NCBI GenBank assembly: GCA_958298945.1
Contig: CATQJD010000135.1
Span: forward strand, 186,001-250,000
DNA from: Atherix ibis
Taxonomy: Eukaryota; Arthropoda; Insecta; Diptera; Athericidae
Direction of reading: 5' to 3'
DNA length: 64,000 nucleotides
Below the pieces are notes generated by a model, which worked only from the letters and a program-made list of their open reading frames with translations, was not told the DNA's origin and made no database searches. Below are positions 50,843 through 62,307 of this stretch, in pieces (the first letter of the stretch is position 1; every line of letters starts with the position of its first letter). Position numbers and translations under genes: made by a program.

Positions 50843-52078
50843 CTTAAATTTTTAATTTCTTATAGAAAATTTCTTATATGGAAAATTTCTTATAGAAAAT
50901 TTCTAATATGGAAAATTTCTTATCGAAAATTTCTTATATGGAAATTTTTTTAAAGAAAATTTTCTATATGGAACATTTCTTATAGAAAATTTCTTATATG
51001 GAAAATTTCTTATAGAAAATTTCTTATATGGAAAATTTCTTATAGAAAATTTCTTATATGGAAAATTTCTTATAGAAAATTTCTTATATGGAAAATTTCT
51101 TATAGAAAATTTCTTATATGGAAAATTTCTTATAGAAAATTTCTTATATGGAAAATTTCTTATAGAAAATTTCTTATATGGAAAATTTCTTATAGAAAAT
51201 TTCTTATATGGAAAATTTCTTATAGAAAATTTCTTATATGGAAAATTTCTCATAGAAAATTTCTTATATGGAAAATTTCTCATAGAAAATTTCTTATATG
51301 GAAAATTTCTTATAGAAAATATCTTATATGGAAAATTTCTTATAGAAAATTTCTTATATGGAAAATTTCTTATAGAAAATTTCTTATATGGAAAATTTCT
51401 TATAGAAAATTTCTTATATGAAAAATTTCTTATAGAAAATTTCTTATATGGAAAATTTCTTATAGAAAATTTCTTATATGGAAAATTTCTTATAGAAAAT
51501 TTCTTATCTGGAAAATTTCTTATAGAAAATTTCTTATCTGGAAAATTTCTTATAGAAAATTTCTTATATGGAAAATTTCTTTCAGAAAGTTTCTTATATA
51601 GAAAATTTCTTATAGAAAATTTCTTATATGGGAAATTTCTTATAGAAAATTTCTAATATGGAAAATTTCTTATCGAAAATTTCTTATATGGAAATTTTTT
51701 TAAAGAAAATTTTCTATATGGAACATTTCTTATAGAAAATTTCTTATATGGAAAATTTCTTATAGAAAATTTCTTATATGGAAAATTTCTTATAGAAAAT
51801 TTCTTATATGGAAAATTTCTTATAGAAAATTTCTTATATGGAAAATTTCTTATAGAAAATTTCTTATATGGAAAATTTCTTATAGAAAATTTCTTATATG
51901 GGAAATTTCTTATAGAAAATTTCTTATATGGAATATTTCTTATAGAAAATTTTTGATATGGACAATTTCTTATAGAAAATTTTTTATATGGAAAATTTCT
52001 TATATTATATGGAAAATTTATTAAAGAAAATTTCTTATATGGAAAATTTCTTATACAAAATTTCTTATATGGCAATTT
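50843..52078. repeat. 5.1-kb HOR copy 1: 30-mer block with TTTTTTTAAAGAAAATTTTC units
   Basis: The junction is followed by TATCGAAAA and a TTTTTTTAAAG unit (about 50930), a run with two CTCATAGAA units, a single GAAAATATC (51321), TATATGAAAAATTTC, CTTATCTGG pair, CTTTCAGAAAG (51590), GGGAAATTTC, a second TTTTTTTAAAG unit (about 51690), another run, and then directly the middle of a GGAC-type spacer (GGAATATTTC, TTTTTGATATGGAC, TTATATTATATGG, TTTATTAAAG). The jump from a 30-mer into mid-spacer near 51930 is a recombination joint shared with 57050. Confidence 0.87.
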
Positions 52079-52668
52079 GGATACATTCCTACAGAAAATA
52101 ACTTATATGGTAAATTTTAATATGGAGAATTTCTCATAGAATTTTTCTTATCTAGAAAATTTCTTATAGAAAATTTTTCATATGGACAATTTCTTATAGA
52201 AAATGTTTTATATGGAAAATTTCTTATATTATATGGAAAATTTTTTATAGAAAATTTCTTATATGGAAAATTTCTTATACAAAATTTCTTATATGGCAAT
52301 TTGGATAAATTCATACAGAAAATAACTTATATGGCAAATTTTAATATGGAGAATTTCTTATTGAATATTCCTAATATGGAAAATTTATTATAGAATATTT
52401 CTTATATGGAAAATGTTTATGTGTAGAATTTCTCATAGAATTTTTCTTATATGGAAAATTTCTTATAGAAAATTTTTGATATGCAAAATTTCTTATAGAA
52501 AATTTTTTATATGGAAAATTTCTTATATTTTTTGGAAAATTTATTATAGAAAATTTCTTATATGGAAAATTTCTTAAACAAAATTTCTTATATGGCAATT
52601 TATTATAGAAAATTTCTTATATGGAAAATTTCTTATAGAAAATTTCTTATATGGAAAATTTCTTGAAT
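52079..52668. repeat. Deleted 224-bp spacer (copy 2) and 366-bp TGCA-type spacer
   Basis: The anchor at 52079 reads GGATACATTCCTACAG and heads the 224-bp deleted spacer (52079-52302). The anchor at 52303 heads a TGCA-type spacer with ATATTTTTTGG and GGCAATTTATTATAG. After only two or three 30-mers it ends in CTTGAATGGATAAATTC at 52669. The pair recurs at 57192-57781 with the same lengths (224 and 366 bp). Confidence 0.9.
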
Positions 52669-55600
52669 GGATAAATTCATACAGAAAATAACTTATATGG
52701 TAAATTTTTATATGGAGAATTTCTTATTGAATATTCCTAATATGGAAAATTTATTATAGAATATTTCTTATATGGAAAATGTTTATGTGGAGAATTTCTC
52801 ATAGAATTTTTCTTATATGGAATATTTCTTATAGAAAATTTTTGATATGGACAATTTCTTATAGAAAATTTGTTATATGGAAAATTTCTTATAGAAAATT
52901 TCTTATATGGAAAATTTCTTATAGAAAATTTCTTATATGGAAAATTTCTTATAGAAAATTTCTTATATGGAAAATTTCTTATAGAAAATTTCTTATATGG
53001 AAAATTTCTTATAGAAAATTTCTTATATGGAAAATTTCTTATAGAAAATTTCTTATATGGAAAATTTCTTATAGAAAATTTCTTATATGGAAAATTTCTT
53101 ATAGAAAATTTCTTATATGGAAAATTTCTTATAGAAAATTTTTGATATGGACAATTTCTTATAGAAAATTTGTTATATGGAAAATTTCTTATAGAAAATT
53201 TCTTATATGGAAAATTTCTTATAGAAAATTTCTTATATGGAAAATTTCTTATAGAAAATTTCTTATATGGAAAATTTCTTATAGAAAATTTCTTATATGG
53301 AAAATTTCTTATAGAAAATTTCTTATATGGAAAATTTCTTATAGAAAATTTCTTATATGGAAAATTTCTTATAGAAAATTTCTTATATGGAAAATTTCTT
53401 ATAGAAAATTTCTTATATGGAAAATTTCTTATAGAAAATTTCTTATATGGAAAATTTCTTATAGAAAATTTCTTATATGGAAAATTTCTTATAGAAAATT
53501 TCTTATATGGAAAATTTCTTATAGAAAATTTCTTATATGGAAAATTTCTTATAGAAAATTTCTTATATGGAAAATTTCTTATAGAAAATTTCTTATATGG
53601 AAAATTTCTTATAGAAAATTTCTTATATGGAAAATTTCTTATAGAAAATTTCTTATATGGAAAATTTCTTTCAGAAAGTTTCTTATATGGAAAATTTCTT
53701 ATAGAAAATTTCTTATATGGAAAATTTCTTATAGAAAATTTCTTATATGGAAAATTTCTTATATGGAAAATTTCTTATAGAAAATTTCTTATATGGAAAA
53801 TTTCTTATAGAAAATTTCTTATATGGAAAATTTCTTATAGAAAATTTCTTATATGGAAAATTTCTTATAGAAAATTTCTTATATGGAAAATTTCTTATAG
53901 AAAATTTCTTATATGGAAAATTTCTTATAGAAAATTTCTTATATGGAAAATTTCTTATAGAAAATTTCTTATATGGAAAATTTCTTATCGAAAATTTCTT
54001 ATATGGAAATTTTTTAAAGTAAATTTTCTATATTGAACATTTCTTATAGAAAATTTCTTATATGGAAAATTTCTTATAGAAAATTTCTTATATGGAAAAT
54101 TTCTTATAGAAAATTTCTTATATGGAAAATTTCTTATATGGAAAATTTCTTGAATTTTTAATTTCTTATAGAAAATTTCTTATATGGAAAATTTCTTATA
54201 GAAAATTTCTAATATGGAAAATTTCTTATCGAAAATTTCTTATATGGAAATTTTTTTAAAGAAAATTTTCTATATGGAACATTTCTTATAGAAAATTTCT
54301 TATATGGAAAATTTCTTATAGAAAATTTCTTAAATTTTTAATTTCTTATAGAAAATTTCTTATATGGAAAATTTCTTATAGAAAATTTCTAATATGGAAA
54401 ATTTCTTATCGAAAATTTCTTATATGGAAATTTTTTTAAAGAAAATTTTCTATATGGAACATTTCTTATAGAAAATTTCTTATATGGAAAATTTCTTATA
54501 GAAAATTTCTTATATGGAAAATTTCTTATAGAAAATTTCTTATATGGAAAATTTCTTATAGAAAATTTCTTATATGGAAAATTTCTTATAGAAAATTTCT
54601 TATATGGAAAATTTCTTATAGAAAATTTCTTATATGGAAAATTTCTTATAGAAAATTTCTTATATGGAAAATTTCTTATAGAAAATTTCTTATATGGAAA
54701 ATTTCTTATAGAAAATTTCTTATATGGAAAATTTCTTATAGAAAATTTCTTATATGGAAAATTTCTCATAGAAAATTTCTTATATGAAAAATTTCTTATA
54801 GAAAATTTCTTATATGGAAAATTTCTTATAGAAAATTTCTTATATGGAAAATTTCTTATAGAAAATTTCTTATATGGAAAATTTCTTATAGAAAATTTCT
54901 TATATGGAAAATTTCTTATAGAAAACTTCTTATATGGAAAATTTCTTATAGAAAATTTCTTATCTGGAAAATTTCTTATAGAAAATTTCTTATCTGGAAA
55001 ATTTCTTATAGAAAATTTCTTATAGAAAATTGCTTATATGGAAAATTTCTTATAGAAAATTTCTTATATGGAAAATTTCTTATAGAAAACTTCTTATATG
55101 GAAAATTTCTTATAGAAAATTTCTTATCTGGAAAATTTCTTATAGAAAATTTCTTATCTGGAAAATTTCTTATAGAAAATTTCTTATATGGAAAATTTCT
55201 TTCAGAAAGTTTCTTATATAGAAAATTTCTTATAGAAAATTTCTTATATGGGAAATTTCTTATAGAAAATTTCTTATATGGAAAATTTCTTATAGAAAAT
55301 TTCTTATATGGAAAATTTCTTATATGGAAAATTTATTATAGAAAATTTCTTATATGGAAAATTTCTTATAGAAAATTTCTTATATGGAAAATTTATTATA
55401 GAAAATTTCTTATATGGAAAATTTCCTATAGAAAATTTCTTATATGGTAAATTTCTTATAGAAAATTTCTTATATGGAAAATTTCTTGAATGGATAAATT
55501 CATACAGAAAATAACTTATATGGTAAATTTTTATATGGAGAATTTCTTATTGAATATTCCTAATATGGAAAATTTATTATAGAATATTTCTTATATGGAA

Positions 55601-57781
55601 AATGTTTATGTGTAGAATTTCTCATAGAATTTTTCTTATATGGAAAATTTCTTATAGAAAATTTTTGATATGCAAAATTTCTTATAGAAAATTTTTTATA
55701 TGGAAAATTTCTTATATTTTTTGGAAAATTTATTATAGAAAATTTCTTATATGGAAAATTTCTTAAACAAAATTTCTTATATGGCAATTTATTATAGAAA
55801 ATTTCTTATATGGAAAATTTCTTATAGAAAATTTCTTATATGGAAAATTTCTTACAGAAAATTTCTTATATGGAAAATTTCTTATAGAAAATTTTTTATA
55901 TGAAAAATTTCTTATAGAAAATTTCTTTTATGTAAAATTTTTATAGAAAATTTCTAATATGGAAAATTTCTTCTACAAAATTCCTTATAAAGAAAATTTC
56001 TTATATGGAAAATTTCTTAAATTTTTAATTTCTTATAGAAAATTTCTTATATGGAAAATTTCTTATAGAAAATTTCTAATATGGAAAATTTCTTATCGAA
56101 AATTTCTTATATGGAAATTTTTTTAAAGAAAATTTTCTATATGGAACATTTCTTATAGAAAATTTCTTATATGGAAAATTTCTTATAGAAAATTTCTTAT
56201 ATGGAAAATTTCTTATAGAAAATTTCTTATATGGAAAATTTCTTATAGAAAATTTCTTATATGGAAAATTTCTTATAGAAAATTTCTTATATGGAAAATT
56301 TCTTATAGAAAATTTCTTATATGTAAAATTTCTTATAGAAAATTTCTTATATGGAAAATTTCTCATAGAAAATTTCTTATATGGAAAATTTCTCATAGAA
56401 AATTTCTTATATGGAAAATTTCTTATAGAAAATATCTTATATGGAAAATTTCTTATAGAAAATTTCTTATATGGAAAATTTCTTATAGAAAATTTCTTAT
56501 ATGGAAAATTTCTTATAGAAAATTTCTTATATGGAAAATTTCTTATAGAAAATTTCTTATATGGAAAATTTCTTATAGAAAATTTCTTATATGGAAAATT
56601 TCTTATAGAAAATTTCTTATCTGGAAAATTTCTTATAGAAAATTTCTTATCTGGAAAATTTCTTATAGAAAATTTCTTATATGGAAAATTTCTTTCAGAA
56701 AGTTTCTTATATAGAAAATTTCTTATAGAAAATTTCTTATATGGGAAATTTCTTATAGAAAATTTCTAATATGGAAAATTTCTTATCGAAAATTTCTTAT
56801 ATGGAAATTTTTTTAAAGAAAATTTTCTATATGGAACATTTCTTATAGAAAATTTCTTATATGGAAAATTTCTTATAGAAAATTTCTTATATGGAAAATT
56901 TCTTATAGAAAATTTCTTATATGGAAAATTTCTTATAGAAAATTTCTTATATGGAAAATTTCTTATAGAAAATTTCTTATATGGAAAATTTCTTATAGAA
57001 AATTTCTTATATGGGAAATTTCTTATAGAAAATTTCTTATATGGAATATTTCTTATAGAAAATTTTTGATATGGACAATTTCTTATAGAAAATTTTTTAT
57101 ATGGAAAATTTCTTATATTATATGGAAAATTTATTAAAGAAAATTTCTTATATGGAAAATTTCTTATACAAAATTTCTTATATGGCAATTTGGATACATT
57201 CCTACAGAAAATAACTTATATGGTAAATTTTAATATGGAGAATTTCTCATAGAATTTTTCTTATCTAGAAAATTTCTTATAGAAAATTTTTCATATGGAC
57301 AATTTCTTATAGAAAATGTTTTATATGGAAAATTTCTTATATTATATGGAAAATTTTTTATAGAAAATTTCTTATATGGAAAATTTCTTATACAAAATTT
57401 CTTATATGGCAATTTGGATAAATTCATACAGAAAATAACTTATATGGCAAATTTTAATATGGAGAATTTCTTATTGAATATTCCTAATATGGAAAATTTA
57501 TTATAGAATATTTCTTATATGGAAAATGTTTATGTGTAGAATTTCTCATAGAATTTTTCTTATATGGAAAATTTCTTATAGAAAATTTTTGATATGCAAA
57601 ATTTCTTATAGAAAATTTTTTATATGGAAAATTTCTTATATTTTTTGGAAAATTTATTATAGAAAATTTCTTATATGGAAAATTTCTTAAACAAAATTTC
57701 TTATATGGCAATTTATTATAGAAAATTTCTTATATGGAAAATTTCTTATAGAAAATTTCTTATATGGAAAATTTCTTGAAT
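52669..57781. repeat. 5.1-kb HOR copy 2
   Basis: The anchor and a GGAC-type spacer (to TTTGTTATATGG near 52870) are followed by 30-mer runs; TTTTTGATATGGAC with TTTGTTATATGG appears again 300 bp later (53145), a ten-unit duplication. From about 53170 the block follows 48.0-52.67 kb: CTTTCAGAAAG 53669, 16-mer pair, TTTTTTAAAGTAAATTTTC (A to T at 54020), TTGAATTTTTAATTTC near 54149, junction 54329, CTTTCAGAAAG 55200, anchor 55492, junction 56016, GAAAATATC near 56434, CTTTCAGAAAG 56693, anchors 57192 and 57416. Offsets run 5143, 5173, 5173, 5113 bp, in steps of 30. Confidence 0.92.
57192..57415. repeat. 224-bp deleted spacer, copy 3
   Basis: Same 75-bp loss between GGAGAATTTCT repeats and same private changes (GGATACATTCC, CTTATCTAGAAAA, GAAAATGTTTTATATGG) as at 40008. 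Lies 5113 bp after the copy at 52079. Confidence 0.9.
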
Positions 57782-58304
57782 GGATAAATTCATACAGAAA
57801 ATAACTTATATGGTAAATTTTTATATGGAGAATTTCTTATTGAATATTCCTAATATGGAAAATTTATTATAGAATATTTCTTATATGGAAAATGTTTATG
57901 TGGAGAATTTCTCATAGAATTTTTCTTATATGGAATATTTCTTATAGAAAATTTTTGATATGGACAATTTCTTATAGAAAATTTGTTATATGGAAAATTT
58001 CTTATATTATATGGAAAATTTATTAAAGAAAATTTCTTATATGGAAAATTTCTTACACAAAATATCTTATATGGCAATTTGGATACATTCCTACAGAAAA
58101 TAACTTATATGGTAAATTTTAATATGGAGAATTTCTCATAGAATTTTTCTTATCTAGAAAATTTCTTATAGAAAATTTTTCATATGGACAATTTCTTATA
58201 GAAAATGTTTTATATGGAAAATTTCTTATATTATATGGAAAATTTTTTATAGAAAATTTCTTATATGGAAAATTTCTTACACAAAATTTCTTATATGGCA
58301 ATTT
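57782..58304. repeat. Spacer pair of 299 and 224 bp
   Basis: Anchors at 57782, 58081 and 58305. The first spacer is GGAC type with TTTGTTATATGG and TTATATTATATGG. The second (58081-58304) is the fourth copy of the 224-bp deleted form. Both end with CTTACACAAAA where other copies have CTTATACAAAA; this change is shared by the two neighbours and may mark a local conversion. The pair matches 39709-40231 at an offset of 18073 bp. Confidence 0.9.
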
Positions 58305-58692
58305 GGATAAATTCATACAGAAAATAACTTATATGGCAAATTTTAATATGGAGAATTTCTTATTGAATATTCCTAATATGGAAAATTTATTATAGAATAT
58401 TTCTTATATGGAAAATGTTTAAGTGTAGAATTTCTCATAGAATTTTTCTTATATGGCAAATTTCTTATAGAAAATTTTTGATATGCAAAATTTCTTATAG
58501 AAAATTTTTTATATGGAAAATTTCTTATATTTTTTGGAAAATTTATTATAGAAAATTTCTTATATGGAAAATTTCTTAAACAAAATTTCTTATATGGCAA
58601 TTTATTATAGAAAATTTCTTATATGGAAAATTTCTTATAGAAAATTTCTTATATGGAAAATTTCTTATACAAAATTTCTTATATGACAATTT
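58305..58692. repeat. 388-bp tandem duplication, copy 1 (TGCA-type spacer)
   Basis: From the anchor at 58305 to that at 58693. It has GTTTAAGTGTAG and TATATGGCAAATTTC as private changes, the ATATTTTTTGG and GGCAATTTATTATAG steps, then ATACAAAATTTC and TATATGACAATTTGG before the next anchor. The ending joins a TGCA-type spacer to the GGCAATTTGG-like tail of a GGAC type. Confidence 0.9.
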
Positions 58693-59215
58693 GGATAAAT
58701 TCATACAGAAAATAACTTATATGGCAAATTTTAAATGGAGAATTTCTTATTGAATATTCCTAATATGGAAAATTTATTATAGAATATTTCTTATATGGAA
58801 AATGTTTATGTGTAGAATTTCTCATAGAATTTTTCTTATATGGAAAATTTCTTATAGAAAATTTTTGATATGCAAAATTTCTTATAGAAAATTTTTTATA
58901 TGGAAAATTTCTTATATTTTTTGGAAAATTTATTATAGAAAATTTCTTATATGGAAAATTTCTTAAACAAAATTTCTTATATGGCAATTTATTATAGAAA
59001 ATTTCTTATATGGAAAATTTCTTATAGAAAATTTCTTATATGGAAAATTTCTTACAGAAAATTTCTTATATGGAAAATTTCTTATAGAAAATTTTTTATA
59101 TGGAAAATTTCTTATAGAAAATTTCTTTTATGTAAAATTTTTATAGAAAATTTCTAATATGGAAAATTTCTTCTACAAAATTCCTTATAAAGAAAATTTC
59201 TTATATGGAAAATTT
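58693..59215. repeat. 388-bp tandem duplication, copy 2, and link to the junction
   Basis: Repeats 58305-58692 at an offset of 388 bp at the anchor and 387 bp from the AATATGGAGAATTTC step on, because one base is missing (TTTTAAATGGAG against TTTTAATATGGAG, counting the motif change as a loss in TAATATGG). After GGCAATTTATTATAG it continues into 30-mers, CTTACAG, TTTATGTAAAATTTTTATAG, CTTCTACAAAATTCC and TATAAAGAAAA, the same cassette end as at 40756. Confidence 0.87.
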
Positions 59216-59749
59216 CTTAAATTTTTAATTTCTTATAGAAAATTTCTTATATGGAAAATTTCTTATAGAAAATTTCTTATATGGAAAATTTCTTATAGAA
59301 AATTTCTTATATGGAAAATTTCTTATAGAAAATTTCTTATATGGAAAATTTCTTATAGAAAATTTCTTATATGGAAAATTTCTCATAGAAAATTTCTTAT
59401 ATGGAAAATTTCTCACAGAAAAATTTCTTTTATGGAAAATTTCTTATAGAAAATTTCTAATATGGAAAATTTCTTATAGAAAATTTCTTTTATGAAAAAT
59501 TTCTTATAGAAAATTTCTTATATGGAAAATTTCTTATAGAAAATTTCTTATATGGAAAATTTCTTATAGAAAATTTCTTATATGGAAAATTTCTTATAGA
59601 AAATTTCTTATATGGAAAATTTCTTATAGAAAATTTCTTATATGGAAAATTTCTTATAGAAAATTTCTTATATGGAAAATTTCTTATATGGAAAATTTCT
59701 TATAGAAAATTTCTTATATGGAAAATTTCTTATAGAAAATTTCTAATAT
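59216..59749. repeat. 30-mer block after the last junction
   Basis: The junction at 59216 leads into five 30-mers, CTCATAGAA, CTCACAGAAAAATTTC near 59411, CTTTTATGG, TTTTATGAAAAATTTC near 59490, another regular run and a pair of 16-mers near 59690. No spacer anchor occurs from 58693 to the right edge. Confidence 0.87.
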
Positions 59750-61398
59750 GGAATTTCTTATAGAAAATTTCTAATATGGAAAATTTCTTATAGAAAATTT
59801 CTTATATGGAAAATTTCTTATAGAAAATTTCTTATCTGGAAAATTGCTTATAGAAAATTTCTTATCTGGAAAATTTCTTAAAGAAAATTTTTTGTCTGGG
59901 AAATTTCTTATAGAAAATTTCTTATATGGAAAATTTCTTAAAGAAAATTTCTTATATGGAAAATTTCTTATAGAAAATTTCTTATATGGAAAATTTCTTA
60001 TAGAAAATTTCTTATATGGAAAATTTCTTATAGAAAATTTCTTATATGGAAAATTTCTTATAGAAAATTTCTTATATGGAAAATTTCTTATAGAAAATTT
60101 CTTATATGGAAAATTTCTTAAAGAAAATTTCTTATATGGAAAATTTCTTATAGAAAATTTCTTATATGGAAAATTTCTTATAGAAAATTTCTTATATGGA
60201 AAATTTCTTATAGAAAATTTCTTATATGGAAAATTTCTTATAGAAAATTTCTTATATGGAAAATTTCTTATAGAAAATTTCTTATATGGAAAATTGCTTT
60301 CAGAAAGTTTCTTATATGGAAAATTTCTTATAGAAAATTTCTTATATGGAAAATTTCTTATAGAAAATTTCTTATATGGAAAATTTCTTATATGGAAAAT
60401 TTCTTATAGAAAATTTCTTATATGGAAAATTTCTTATAGAAAATTTCTTATATGGAAAATTTCTTATAGAAAATTTCTTATATGGAAAATTTCTTATAGA
60501 AAATTTCTTATATGGAAAATTTCTTATAGAAAATTTCTTATATGGAAAATTTCTTATAGAAAATTTCTTATATGGAAAATTTCTTATAGAAAATTTCTTA
60601 TATGGAAAATTTCTTATAGAAAATTTCTTATATGGAAAATTTCTTATAGAAAATTTCTTATATGGAAAATTTCTTATAGAAAATTTCTTATATGGAAAAT
60701 TTCTTATAGAAAATTTCTTATATGGAAAATTTCTTATAGAAAATTTCTTATATGGAAAATTTCTTATAGAAAATTTCTTATATGGAAAATTTCTTATAGA
60801 AAATTTCTTATATGGAAAATTTCTTATAGAAAATTTCTTATATGGAAAATTTCTTATAGAAAATTTCTTATATGGAAAATTTCTTATAGAAAATTTCTTA
60901 TATGGAAAATTTCTTATAGAAAATTTCTTATATGGAAAATTTCTTATAGAAAATTTCTTATCTGGAAAATTTCTTATAGAAAATTTCTTATATGGAAAAT
61001 TTCTTTCAGAAAGTTTCTTATATGGAAAATTTCTTATAGAAAATTTCTTATATGGAAAATTTCTTATAGAAAATTTCTTATATGGAAAATTTATTATAGA
61101 AAATTTCTTATATGGAAAATTTCTTATAGAAAATTTCTTATATGGAAAATTTCTTATATGGAAAATTTCTTATAGAAAATTTCTTATATGGTAAATTTCT
61201 TATAGAAAATTTCTTATATGGTAAATTTCTTATAGAAAATTTCTATATGGAAAATTTCTTATAGAAAATTTCTTATATGGAAAATTTCCTATAGAAAATT
61301 TCTTATATGGAAAATTTCTTATAGAAAATTTCTTATATGGAAAATTTCTTATAGAAAATTTCTTATATGGAAAATTTCTTATAGAAAATTTCTAATAT
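59750..61398. repeat. 1649-bp HOR, copy 1
   Basis: From a GGAATTTC short unit at 59750 to the next at 61399. Order: CTAATATGG, CTTATCTGGAAAATTGC, CTTAAAGAAAA, TTTTTTGTCTGGGAAATTTC (59891), a run with two CTTAAAG units, GCTTTCAGAAAG (60298, in an ATTGC context unique to this copy), a 16-mer pair, a perfect run of about 571 bp (60391-60961), CTTATCTGG, CTTTCAGAAAG (61004), TTTATTATAG, TATGGTAAATTTC and a 2-bp loss (TTTCTATATGG) near 61243. The longest open stretch of the window (443 codons) lies here and is pure repeat. Confidence 0.89.
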
Positions 61399-62307
61399 GG
61401 AATTTCTTATAGAAAATTTCTAATATGGAAAATTTCTTATAGAAAATTTCTTATATGGAAAATTTCTTATAGAAAATTTCTTATCTGGAAAATTGCTTAT
61501 AGAAAATTTCTTATCTGGAAAATTTCTTATAGAAAATTTTTTGTCTGGGAAATTTCTTATAGAAAATTTCTTATATGGAAAATTTCTTAAAGAAAATTTC
61601 TTATATGGAAAATTTCTTATAGAAAATTTCTTATATGGAAAATTTCTTATAGAAAATTTCTTATATGGAAAATTTCTTATAGAAAATTTCTTATATGGAA
61701 AATTTCTTATAGAAAATTTCTTATATGGAAAATTTCTTATAGAAAATTTCTTATATGGAAAATTTCTTATAGAAAATTTCTTATATGAAAAATTTCTTAT
61801 AGAAAATTTCTTATATGGAAAATTTCTTATAGAAAATTTCTTATATGGAAAATTTCCTATAGAAAATTTCTTATATGGTAAATTTCTTATAGAAAATTTC
61901 TTATATGGAAAATTTATTATAGAAAATTTCTTATATGGGAAATTTATTATAGAAAATTTCTTATATGGGAAATTTCTTATAGAAAATTTCTTATATGGAA
62001 AATTTCTTATACAAAATTTCTTATATGGAAAATTTCTCACAGAAAAATTTCTTTTATGGAAAATTTCTTATAGAAAATTTCTAATATGGAAAATTTCTTA
62101 TAGAAAATTTCTTATATGAAAAATTTCTTATAGAAAATTTCTTATATGGAAAATTTCTTATAGAAAATTTCTTATATGGAAAATTTCTTATAGAAAATTT
62201 CTTATATGGAAAATTTCTTATAGAAAATTTCTTATATGGAAAATTTCTTATAGAAAATTTCTTATATGGAAAATTTCTTATAGAAAATTTCTTATATGGA
62301 AAATTTC
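61399..62307. repeat. 1649-bp HOR, copy 2 (partial)
   Basis: GGAATTTC, CTGGAAAATTGC and TTTTTTGTCTGGG (61540) match copy 1 at an offset of 1649 bp. After the CTTAAAG unit it switches to the ending of the 2.15-kb HOR (compare 44330-44975, offset about 17146 bp): TATATGAAAAATTTC, TTCCTATAG, TATGGTAAATTTC, TTTATTATAG and GGGAAATTTC units, ATACAA, and CTCACAGAAAAATTTC near 62035. This shows exchange between blocks about 17 kb apart. Confidence 0.87.

Noticed and set aside
52779..53780. 333-codon open reading frame beginning in a spacer
   Set aside because: It begins at the ATG of GTTTATGTGG in a spacer and then only reads the 30-mer cycle. The same spacer start elsewhere is followed by early stops.
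2441..59235. TTAAATTTTTAATTTC junctions as transcription terminators or replication origins
   Set aside because: They lack a GC stem, are followed by satellite rather than gene ends, and are explained as a rearranged unit joint copied with HORs.
59844..61175. 443-codon open reading frame, the longest of the window
   Set aside because: It is a ten-residue cycle throughout, switching from the YGKFLIENFL to the IWKISYRKFL frame at side-by-side 16-mers. There is no domain, no regular start context and no distinct composition. Any regular run of this satellite gives such a frame.
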